A DNA stretch of 5,438 nt, taken from assembly GCA_030635465.1 (NCBI GenBank), contig DAOVYU010000108.1:1-5438 (forward strand), read 5' to 3'. Source of the stretch: Bacteroidales bacterium. GTDB lineage: Bacteria; Bacteroidota; Bacteroidia; Bacteroidales; JAADJA01. Below the pieces are notes generated by a model. It saw only the letters and a program-made list of their open reading frames with translations. It was not told where the DNA came from and did no database searches. Within the stretch, counting starts at the first letter, position 1. The number at the start of each line of letters is the position of its first letter. Shown here one piece after another: positions 1 to 5,438 of the stretch. Made by a program: the position numbers and the translations under genes.

Positions 1-900
1 AGAAAACAATGCGGTGAGGATTTAGCCCTTGAACGATTTAATAATTATAAAAATCAGGAGTTAAATTTTAAATTTAATGAACCCTTTTCGGGCAAGGCGT
101 CACAGTTTGGAATTGATCTGCATCGCAGGAAAAGTACTGGAATAAAAGCTGCCATCATCCGCGAAAAAGGTGTGAATGGAGATCGTGAAATGGCCTATTC
201 ACTTTATCTTGCTGGCTTTGATGTGAAAGATGTTCATATGACCGACTTGATCAGTGGCAGAGAAACCCTTGAAGACATCAATATGATTGTTTTTGTTGGA
301 GGATTCTCTAATTCCGATGTATTGGGTTCTGCTAAAGGGTGGGCCGGAGCTTTTATGTACAATAAAAAAGCAAAAAACACCCTGGATAATTTCTACAAAC
401 GGGATGATACATTAAGCCTTGGTATATGTAATGGTTGTCAGCTGATGATTGAGTTGGGACTGGTCAATCCAAATCATGATCAAAAGCCTAAAATGCTTCA
501 CAATGCTTCCAATAAATTTGAATCAGCATTTTTAAATGTTACCATTGAGGATAATAATTCAGTAATGCTAAAATCAATGGCCGGTTCAAAACTTGGAATC
601 TGGGTAGCACATGGTGAAGGAAAGTTCGACTTTCCCTATGAAGAGTCTAATTATAAAATTCCAGTAAAATACAGTTTTGAGCAATATCCTGGTAATCCTA
701 ATGGATCTCAATACGATACTGCCGGATTGTGTTCAGATGATGGTCGCCACCTGGTTATGATGCCACATATTGAGAGAGCAATATTCCCATGGCAATGGGC
801 AAACTATCCTGACCAAAGGAGGGCCGATGAAATTTCACCCTGGGTGGAGGCGTTTGTGAATGCTCGCGAATGGGTAAAAGAAAGAATCTCTCGCAGATAA
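1..900 (+). CDS. purL: Phosphoribosylformylglycinamidine synthase, C-terminal part with glutaminase domain (5' end outside window)
   Basis: This is the last 299 residues of a large single-chain FGAR amidotransferase. The enzyme converts formylglycinamide ribonucleotide, glutamine and ATP to the amidine in cytosolic de novo purine synthesis. The reading frame is open from base 1, so the gene starts upstream. Residues 1 to about 45 are the linker after the synthetase half. From about residue 48 runs the class I glutamine amidotransferase domain, opening with AAIIREKGVNGDREMA. It contains GGFSNSDVLGSAKGWAGAF, the nucleophile loop LGICNGCQ (Cys143, bases 427-429), and the rest of the triad in MPHIER (His256 at 766-768, Glu258 at 772-774). 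The ending IFPWQWANYPDQRRADE is the form I associate with Bacteroidota PurL. The final codons (Ser-Arg-Arg) and the TAA stop lie inside the left arm of the structured repeat at 889-952, so the natural end may have been replaced. The GTG at 172 is internal and is not a start. Identity is very secure. Confidence 0.97.
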   Translation, partial: RKQCGEDLALERFNNYKNQELNFKFNEPFSGKASQFGIDLHRRKSTGIKAAIIREKGVNGDREMAYSLYLAGFDVKDVHMTDLISGRETLEDINMIVFVGGFSNSDVLGSAKGWAGAFMYNKKAKNTLDNFYKRDDTLSLGICNGCQLMIELGLVNPNHDQKPKMLHNASNKFESAFLNVTIEDNNSVMLKSMAGSKLGIWVAHGEGKFDFPYEESNYKIPVKYSFEQYPGNPNGSQYDTAGLCSDDGRHLVMMPHIERAIFPWQWANYPDQRRADEISPWVEAFVNAREWVKERISRR

Positions 901-952
901 CGCAGAAAGACGCAGATATTCTTCCGCAAAAATTTGCGACATCTGCGAGAAA
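889..952 (+). repeat. Structured CGCAGA/TCTGCG repeat, left copy (repeat A)
   Basis: This is the left of two direct copies flanking the GxxExxY gene. Seen directly: a perfect 10-bp inverted pair, TCTCGCAGAT (889-898) with ATCTGCGAGA (941-950), and an inner hairpin CGCAAA (925-930) with TTTGCG (933-938). CGCAGA occurs three times, at 892, 901 and 911. A competing pairing is also possible, CGCAGAT (911-917) with ATCTGCG (941-947). The right end (936-952) is identical over 17 bp to 1394-1410 in the other copy. The copy overlaps the purL 3' end by 12 bp and stops 9 bp before the next start codon. No T-tract follows, so it does not look like an intrinsic terminator. Boundaries are approximate. Confidence 0.85.
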
Positions 953-961
953 CAAAAAATC

Positions 962-1339
962 ATGAAAGAAAACGATATTTCATATGATGTTAGAGGTGCT
1001 ACTTTCAAAATCCACAAAGAGCTTGGTCCCGGGTTATTAGAATCTGTTTATGAAGCAGCCCTTGCCTACGAATTAAGAGAAAAGGGTTATGAAGTCAAAA
1101 CGCAGGTTGGAGTTCCGATGTTTTATAATGACATTAAATTTGAAATTGGGTTCAGACTGGATATATTGATTAATGATCTTGTGATAGTTGAAATTAAATC
1201 TGTTGAAGCTCTTGCAGATGTTCACTACAAACAACTTTTGACATATTTCAAGTTAACCAATAAAAAACTTGGATTGCTGATTAATTTTAATTCAGCAAAC
1301 CTGAAAGAATCTATTAAACGAGTTGTAAATAATCTTTAA
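962..1339 (+). CDS. GxxExxY family protein, PD-(D/E)XK nuclease-like
   Basis: This complete 125-residue protein is recognised as the GxxExxY family (as I recall, TIGR04256, in the PDDEXK_3 Pfam group); its biological role is not established. The naming motif is G24-L-L-E27-S-V-Y30, within the conserved run from K19 to about L38 (KELGPGLLESVYEAAL). The nuclease-like core is visible as D67 in FRLDILI, E77-I-K79 in VIVEIKS, and the following helix H88-Y-K-Q91-L-L-T-Y95. The spacing fits the D...ExK...QxxxY pattern of PD-(D/E)XK folds. There is no signal peptide or membrane segment, so it is probably cytosolic. The ATG at 962 is chosen because MKENDISYDV leads straight into the family start (VRGATFKIHKELG) and lies just past repeat A. 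No good Shine-Dalgarno site is present; the leader is A-rich. The direct repeats on both sides suggest gene and repeat travel together. Whether it cuts or binds DNA is unknown. Confidence 0.93.
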   Translation: MKENDISYDVRGATFKIHKELGPGLLESVYEAALAYELREKGYEVKTQVGVPMFYNDIKFEIGFRLDILINDLVIVEIKSVEALADVHYKQLLTYFKLTNKKLGLLINFNSANLKESIKRVVNNL

Positions 1340-1344
1340 AAAGA

Positions 1345-1410
1345 TTCTCGTAGAATACGCAGAAATGTGCAGATTACTCTTCTGCGAAAATCCGCGACAT
1401 CTGCGAGAAA
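1345..1410 (+). repeat. Structured CGCAGA/TCTGCG repeat, right copy (repeat B)
   Basis: This is the diverged second copy, in the same orientation as repeat A. The outer arms TTCTCGTAGA (1345-1354) and TCTGCGAGAA (1400-1409) pair over 10 positions with one G-T wobble. The CGYAGA/TGCAGA units at 1349, 1358 and 1368 keep the 9- and 10-bp spacing of repeat A. The inner hairpin survives as GCG (1384-1386) with CGC (1393-1395) plus a wobble pair at 1383/1396. At 1386/1393 it has G-C where repeat A has A-T (928/935), a paired change. It ends 11 bp before the dehydrogenase ATG. An open frame running through it (from ATG 1365) encodes no recognisable protein and is repeat-derived. Confidence 0.82.
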
Positions 1411-1421
1411 ATATTAACAGT

Positions 1422-2183
1422 ATGAATAAAATAGTTCTCATCACCGGAGCAACAAGCGGTATTGGAAAAGCAAGTGCTGTAAAATTTGCAAAAAATAGCT
1501 TTGATGTCATTATTACAGGACGAAGAAAAGACCGCCTGGAAAACCTCAAAGAAGAACTTGAAAGTAAACATAATGTTCAGGTTTTGACATTGTGTTTTGA
1601 TATTCAAAAAAAAGGAGAGGTAGTTAAAGCGGTCGAAAAGCTGGACAATAATTGGAAAAAAATCGATGTCCTGGTCAATAATGCAGGTCTTGCACTTGCT
1701 TTAAGCCCAATTCAAAAAGGTGATTTCGATAATTGGGATACCATGATCGATACCAATTTAAAAGGTTTATTGTATATGTCGAAATTGGTTTCCAGTTTAA
1801 TGATTGAGAATGGTTCCGGTCATATTATCAATATTGGCTCCATAGCTGGCAAAGAGGCCTATCCCAATGGAAATGTCTACTGTGCAACCAAACATGCCGT
1901 AGAGGGACTGACAAAAGCTATGCGCCTGGATTTATTTAAAGATGGCATCAGGGTTTCACAAATTGCACCAGGTGCTGTAGAGACTGAGTTTTCTGAAGTC
2001 CGTTTCCGTGGGGATAAAGAAACTGCAGACAAGGTTTACAAAGGCTATACACCCCTAACAGCAATGGATGTTGCCGAATCAATATACTTTGTTGCCTCCC
2101 GACCTGATCATGTAAATATAAATGATCTGCTCATCATGCCCATGGCGCAAGCAAATGCTTCAACTTTTGATAAAAATCACTGA
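1422..2183 (+). CDS. ydfG: Short-chain dehydrogenase/reductase, YdfG-like NADP-dependent 3-hydroxy acid dehydrogenase
   Basis: A 253-residue classical SDR. Seen: the Rossmann nucleotide motif T8-GATSGIG15, a basic pair R34-R35 after the second strand that favours NADP over NAD, and NNAG at 86-89. The catalytic tetrad is N112, S140, Y153 and K157 (VYCATK). Closest remembered relative is E. coli YdfG (248 residues). Shared segments include NNAGLAL, WDTMIDTN, GHIINIGS, RFRGD and DHVNIN. YdfG oxidises or reduces 3-hydroxy acids such as serine and malonic semialdehyde, so a cytosolic semialdehyde or hydroxy-acid redox role is likely; the true substrate cannot be read from sequence. The ATG at 1422 is chosen because MNKIVLITGATSGIG aligns with the family N-terminus. 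An in-frame ATG at 1365 would add 19 residues encoded by repeat B. A ligase gene follows after 65 bp, but a possible promoter lies between, so co-transcription is uncertain. Confidence 0.93.
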   Translation: MNKIVLITGATSGIGKASAVKFAKNSFDVIITGRRKDRLENLKEELESKHNVQVLTLCFDIQKKGEVVKAVEKLDNNWKKIDVLVNNAGLALALSPIQKGDFDNWDTMIDTNLKGLLYMSKLVSSLMIENGSGHIINIGSIAGKEAYPNGNVYCATKHAVEGLTKAMRLDLFKDGIRVSQIAPGAVETEFSEVRFRGDKETADKVYKGYTPLTAMDVAESIYFVASRPDHVNINDLLIMPMAQANASTFDKNH

Positions 2184-2205
2184 AATAAGGTTATATAAAT
2201 TTTCT

Positions 2206-2213
2206 TACTTTTA
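2206..2213 (+). promoter_or_regulatory. Possible Bacteroidota-type -7 box upstream of the acyl-CoA synthetase gene
   Basis: TACTTTTA followed by CAAC lies in an AT-rich gap and matches the TAnnTTTG box of the Bacteroidota primary sigma factor except at the last base. No TTG is found at the usual -33 distance; the nearest upstream TTG (2167-2169) is too far. If used, transcription would begin near 2218-2222, giving a leader of about 30 bases before the start codon at 2249. This is a weak single-site prediction. Confidence 0.35.
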
Positions 2214-2248
2214 CAACTTCTTTTTTAGGTCTAACCAATCAAGAGGTT

Positions 2249-4009
2249 ATGGAAGTAACACGAATTTTTGACCTGGTTCCCAGGTATAAAAACAATTTCA
2301 AAATAAAAGATGATGCACTTGTAGGTAAGGAAGATGGAGCGTGGATAAAACACAGCATCGATTATTACATTGAAACAGCTAACAATATCAGCTATGCTTT
2401 TCTGAAGCTGGGTGTTAAAAAGGGAGATAAAATAGCCACCATCACCCAAAACAGACCGGAATGGAATTTTTTAGATACGGGAATTTTACAAATTGGGGCA
2501 GTACATGTTCCTATCTATCCTACAATTAGTGAATCTGATTATAAATATATTCTGAAGCATGCAGAAGTTAAATTTGTATTTGTAGCAGGTAAAGAATTAC
2601 TAACGAAAATTGAGCGTATTCTTCCGGAGATACCTTCTATTGAGGGAGTATACACTTTTAAGCAAACAGAAAAAGTAAAATATCTTCAGGAATTGATCGA
2701 TCTGGGTAAAAATAATCCAGCCCCCGAAAAGGTAAAAGAAATCAATCCAACCATCCAACCTGATGATATAGCGACACTCATTTATACTTCTGGAACCACC
2801 GGAAGCCCCAAAGGAGTAATGCTTACACACAATAACATTATCAGCCAGGTACTGACTTTACACAAATTTTTTCCTGTGGATGAAACCTGTAGAGTGCTTA
2901 GCTACCTTCCGATCAGCCACGTTTATGAAAGAACAAACCTTTATATTTATCAATATTTGGGAGTATCACTCTATTACGCTGAAAATATCGGTACTATTGC
3001 TGATAACCTGAAAGAATTAAAACCTGAAATGTTCACTTCTGTACCTCGCTTACTTGAAAAAGTATACGATAAAATCATTGCAAAAGGGAGGAAATTAACT
3101 GGTATTAAGAAAACACTTTTTTTCTGGGCGGTTAACCTTGGTCTGGATTATGAAGAAACAGGTAAAAGCTGGTTTTATAAAATACAACTCAAGCTTGCAA
3201 ATAAGCTGATTTTTAACAAATGGCGTGAGGCCCTGGGAAATAATCTGCGTGTTATTGTTTCAGGCGGAGCAGCCCTACAGCCCAGGCTGGCAAGGGTTTA
3301 TACAGCTGCACAAATAGAAATTCTCGAAGGATATGGGCTCACAGAAACCTCTCCCGTAATTGCTGTGAATACATTTGAACCAAATGGACGAAAATTCGGA
3401 ACTGTTGGAAAGCCTATAAGTAATATCGAGATAAAAATAGCTGGAGACGATGAAATTCTTTGTAAAGGTCCGGGTGTAATGAAAGGATACTTTAAAGAGC
3501 CTGAGATGACAAAAGAAGCCATTGATAAAGATGGTTGGTTTCATACAGGCGACCTTGGAAGGATTGAACCAGAAGGTCATTTGAAAATAACCGGACGGAA
3601 AAAAGCCATGTTTAAAACAGCTATGGGAAAGTATATTAGTCCTGAACACATCGAAAACAGGTTTGTGGAATCACCTTTTGTTGATGCAATACTGGTAGTT
3701 GGTGAAAATCAAAAATTTGCAGCAGCATTGGTAGTGCCTGACTTCCCTCATATTAAATCGTGGTGTGCTGTCAAAGGAATTACCTATACCACCAACTCTG
3801 AAATGGTAAATAATGATGAAGTGAAAAGGCGTTTTAAAAGGGAAGTTAACGAGGTGAACAATAATTTTGGAGCCTACGAACAAATTAAAAAGTACAAACT
3901 GATGGAAGAGGAGTGGACCATCCAAACCAGAGAGTTAACTGCAAACTTAAAACTTCGTAGAAAATATATTTGCGAGAAATATAAGGATGAAATTGAGGGT
4001 CTTTTTTAG
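2249..4009 (+). CDS. Long-chain acyl-CoA synthetase (AMP-forming fatty acid-CoA ligase)
   Basis: A complete 586-residue member of the ANL adenylating superfamily, long-chain fatty acyl-CoA synthetase type. It activates a fatty acid with ATP to an acyl-adenylate and then transfers it to coenzyme A, feeding lipid synthesis or beta-oxidation. Seen in order: the phosphate-binding loop YTSGTTGSPKG (179-189), the LPISHVYER segment (220-228), SGGAALQP (338-345), YGLTE (362-366), and the TGD at 433-435 that binds ribose. The hinge region GRKK begins at 449, and A8-like GKYISPEHIENRF runs 460-472. The adenylation-step lysine is probably K568 in ELTANLKLRRK. The A8 loop reads TAMGK where many relatives have a second glycine, which I take as ordinary variation. 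Chain-length preference cannot be judged. The ATG at 2249 is supported by the typical MEVTRIFDL opening; an AGAGG lies only 2 bases before it, too close for a standard ribosome site. The stop overlaps the convergent holA stop. Confidence 0.93.
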   Translation: MEVTRIFDLVPRYKNNFKIKDDALVGKEDGAWIKHSIDYYIETANNISYAFLKLGVKKGDKIATITQNRPEWNFLDTGILQIGAVHVPIYPTISESDYKYILKHAEVKFVFVAGKELLTKIERILPEIPSIEGVYTFKQTEKVKYLQELIDLGKNNPAPEKVKEINPTIQPDDIATLIYTSGTTGSPKGVMLTHNNIISQVLTLHKFFPVDETCRVLSYLPISHVYERTNLYIYQYLGVSLYYAENIGTIADNLKELKPEMFTSVPRLLEKVYDKIIAKGRKLTGIKKTLFFWAVNLGLDYEETGKSWFYKIQLKLANKLIFNKWREALGNNLRVIVSGGAALQPRLARVYTAAQIEILEGYGLTETSPVIAVNTFEPNGRKFGTVGKPISNIEIKIAGDDEILCKGPGVMKGYFKEPEMTKEAIDKDGWFHTGDLGRIEPEGHLKITGRKKAMFKTAMGKYISPEHIENRFVESPFVDAILVVGENQKFAAALVVPDFPHIKSWCAVKGITYTTNSEMVNNDEVKRRFKREVNEVNNNFGAYEQIKKYKLMEEEWTIQTRELTANLKLRRKYICEKYKDEIEGLF

Positions 4010-5004
4010 TGTAAAATCTTAAAAAGTAACTCTTTCAAAAGCTCTCCATCGCTGGTTGAAATATTATTTACTCCCTTCGATTTTAAATCATATTCTTTTA
4101 AAAGTGCAATAATGCTGATCAGTTTTTGTAAACTATAGTTTTTTGCGGCAACCTGGTAGTCTTGCACAAAAAATGGATTAATGGATAAGGCGGAAGCTAC
4201 ATTGTTTCTGGATTTATCTTTTAACTGGTGAAATATCATTAGCTTGGAAAAATATCCAAATAAAATTGTCACTGTTTTCACAAGGGGATTTTCTTTCGGG
4301 TTGGCTGCAAAGTAGTTTACTATTTGATTTGCTTTGAGAACATTCCTGGTTCCGATAGCATTTTGCAATTCAAAAATATTAAAGTCTTTACTGATGCCGA
4401 TGTTTCGTTCAACCAATTCATCATTGATGATGGCTTTTTCAGGAACATTTATAATCAACTTTGAAATTTCATTGACTACCTTACTTAAATTAGTTCCCAG
4501 AAATTCAGTGAGCATTGCACAAGCTTTAGGCGTGATTTCATACCCTTTTTCTTTCACGTAATTATTGATCCATGCGGCAATTTTATTATCGTATAACTTT
4601 TTCGATTCAAACAGCACACCTTTTTTATCAACCTGTTTAAAGAAAGATTTTCGTTTGTCAATTTTTTTATATTTATAATTGATAACCAACAAGGTGGAAT
4701 CAAGCGGGCTTTCTATATATAGCAATAGTTCATCAATATTTTTAATTTCCTGTGCTTCTTTTACTATCACCACCTGGTAATTGGCCATCATGGGATACCG
4801 TTTGGCATTGCTGATAATGGACAAAACATCTGTTTCCCTGCCATAAATAACTGTTTGATTGAATTCTTTTTCAACATCAGTCAACACATGATCCTCAATA
4901 AAATCTGAGATTTCGTCAATATAATACGACTCTTCTCCTGCCAGGAAATAAACAGGATAATAAATCTTGTTTTTCAGATCATTGAGTATTTGTTCAAAGT
5001 TCAT
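4006..5004 (-). CDS. holA: DNA polymerase III subunit delta (clamp-loader delta)
   Basis: A 332-residue delta subunit of the DNA polymerase III clamp loader. Delta opens the beta sliding clamp at primer-template junctions in complex with delta-prime and the tau/gamma subunits. Seen: the N-terminal YPVYFLAGEESYYID (16-30), then YPMMANYQVVIVKEA (70-84), the domain II element LGTNLSKVVNEISKL (169-183), DFNIFELQNAIG (207-218), and the C-terminal collar region ending STSDGELLKELLFKIL (316-331). Length matches the roughly 330-345 residues usual for the family. As expected for delta, no Walker A motif is seen, since it does not bind ATP. ATG 5004-5002 is the only sensible start because the family motif begins 16 residues later. 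No Shine-Dalgarno sequence is visible. It lies 28 bp downstream of amn on the same strand, so the two are probably co-transcribed; the pairing suggests no shared function. Its 3' end overlaps the ligase gene by 4 bp. Confidence 0.95.
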   Translation of the reverse strand: MNFEQILNDLKNKIYYPVYFLAGEESYYIDEISDFIEDHVLTDVEKEFNQTVIYGRETDVLSIISNAKRYPMMANYQVVIVKEAQEIKNIDELLLYIESPLDSTLLVINYKYKKIDKRKSFFKQVDKKGVLFESKKLYDNKIAAWINNYVKEKGYEITPKACAMLTEFLGTNLSKVVNEISKLIINVPEKAIINDELVERNIGISKDFNIFELQNAIGTRNVLKANQIVNYFAANPKENPLVKTVTILFGYFSKLMIFHQLKDKSRNNVASALSINPFFVQDYQVAAKNYSLQKLISIIALLKEYDLKSKGVNNISTSDGELLKELLFKILH

Positions 5005-5032
5005 GTGGGAGTAATTATTTCAGCATATAATT

Positions 5033-5438
5033 TTAGAACCTCAAATGTTTAACTGTAAGGCCATTGTTGATCAATTGATGCAATGAATCGATACCAATTT
5101 TCAGATGTTCTTCAGCGAATTTTTGAGTAACCTCTTTATCACTGTCTTCTGTTTTTACACCTGAAGATATCATAGGTTGGTCCGATACAAGCAATAGTGC
5201 CCCGGTGGGTATTTCATTGGCAAATCCAACAGTAAACAAAGTGGCCGTTTCAAGGTCGATGGCCATGCTCCTGGTTTTTCTTAAATATTGTTTGAATTTT
5301 TTATCGTATTCCCATACCCTTCGGTTGGTAGTGTATACGGTTCCAGTCCAATAATCCCTTCCATAGTCACGGATAGTTGTTGAGATGGCTTTCTGCAAGC
5401 TAAAAGCCGGTAATGCCGGTACTTCGGGAGGCAAATAG
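5033..5438 (-). CDS. amn: AMP nucleosidase, C-terminal part (5' end outside window)
   Basis: This is the last 134 or so residues of an AMP nucleosidase, which hydrolyses AMP to adenine and ribose 5-phosphate in the cytosol and helps set adenylate levels. It belongs to the nucleoside phosphorylase (PNP/UDP) superfamily. Seen: YLPPEVPALPAF at the window edge, then GRDYWTGTVYTTNRRVWE, and the nucleotide-binding MAIDLETATLF, whose Glu corresponds to the ribose-binding Glu of the superfamily. The catalytic-Asp segment LLLVSDQPM follows, and the end is TVKHLRF. This agrees with the short (about 258-residue) Bacteroidota form as I remember it, so roughly 120 residues lie beyond the window. The TTG at 5434-5432 is an internal Leu codon, not a start, because the frame stays open with a family-conserved Tyr before it. 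It is upstream of holA with a 28-bp gap and is likely the first known member of that transcript. Confidence 0.94.
   Translation of the reverse strand, partial: YLPPEVPALPAFSLQKAISTTIRDYGRDYWTGTVYTTNRRVWEYDKKFKQYLRKTRSMAIDLETATLFTVGFANEIPTGALLLVSDQPMISSGVKTEDSDKEVTQKFAEEHLKIGIDSLHQLINNGLTVKHLRF

Larger units (their letters stand above)
889..1410 (+). mobile_element. Candidate repeat-bounded cassette carrying a GxxExxY gene
   Basis: The stretch consists of repeat A, one complete gene of the GxxExxY family, and repeat B in the same orientation. It sits between purL and a dehydrogenase gene that has no functional link to it. The left repeat runs into the purL coding sequence and the right repeat touches the leader of the next gene, as expected of an insertion. 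There is no transposase, no clear target-site duplication, and the repeats have diverged (about 50 of 63 aligned positions agree by hand count). Mobility is therefore an inference. Alternatives are a duplicated dispersed repeat next to an old resident gene, or an element moved in trans. Confidence 0.4.

Noticed and set aside
454..458. Functional purine operon linking purL with amn
   Set aside because: Both act on purines, but they are on opposite strands with four unrelated genes between them, so their presence in one window is probably coincidence.
925..960. Intrinsic terminator for purL at the inner hairpin CGCAAA/TTTGCG
   Set aside because: The stem is short with a 2-base loop and no T-tract follows on the plus strand; it is better explained as part of the repeat.
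889..1410. CRISPR array
   Set aside because: There are only two copies, about 458 bp apart, with a whole gene between them. The short CGCAGA units have 3-4 bp gaps, not spacer-length ones.
1365..1421. In-frame ATG at 1365 giving the dehydrogenase a 19-residue N-terminal extension
   Set aside because: The extension is translated repeat B sequence and has no SDR counterpart; the Rossmann fold starts normally from the ATG at 1422.
3275..3649. 124-residue minus-strand open frame opposite the ligase gene
   Set aside because: It lies entirely under strongly conserved adenylation motifs on the plus strand and its protein resembles no family; it is a shadow frame.
3969..3980. Third copy of the repeat (TTTGCGAGAAAT)
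   Set aside because: Only about 9 bases match the right end, it lies within conserved coding sequence of the ligase, and it has no partner arm.
5432..5434. TTG as a start codon for a 133-residue minus-strand protein
   Set aside because: It is a Leu codon inside the conserved AMP nucleosidase segment YLPPEVPALP; the frame stays open to the window edge, so the gene is simply cut off.

Overview
The window is AT-rich DNA, most likely from a member of the Bacteroidota. The evidence is the form of its proteins: a single-chain PurL with a fused C-terminal glutaminase ending in a PHIERAIFPWQW-type segment, a short-type AMP nucleosidase containing LPPEVPALPAF and GRDYWTGTVYTTNRR, and a HolA delta subunit opening with YFLAGEESYYID. 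Start codons mostly lack a well-placed Shine-Dalgarno sequence, and the only promoter-like site resembles the Bacteroidota TAnnTTTG -7 box. Lineage is inferred from remembered family features, not from a database search.

The plus-strand block (1-4009) holds four genes. First is the 3' end of purL (1-900), then a 125-residue GxxExxY-family protein with a PD-(D/E)XK nuclease-like core (962-1339). A YdfG-like short-chain dehydrogenase/reductase follows (1422-2183), and then a long-chain acyl-CoA synthetase/AMP-forming ligase (2249-4009). The minus-strand block (5438-4006) holds the 3' part of an AMP nucleosidase (amn), followed 28 bp downstream by holA, the delta subunit of the DNA polymerase III clamp loader. 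The two blocks converge and their stop codons overlap by 4 bp (4006-4009).

Most of the window is ordinary housekeeping metabolism: purine synthesis and AMP breakdown, fatty-acid activation, semialdehyde or hydroxy-acid redox, and replication. The unusual part is 889-1410. Here the GxxExxY gene sits between two directly oriented, diverged copies of a roughly 65-bp structured repeat built from CGCAGA/TCTGCG units. Each copy has outer inverted arms of 10 bp, an inner small hairpin, and an alternative competing pairing. The left copy supplies the last codons and the stop of purL. The right copy ends about 11 bp before the start of the dehydrogenase gene. This looks like a repeat-bounded nuclease-gene cassette inserted between unrelated genes, and it is the best candidate here for an under-described system.
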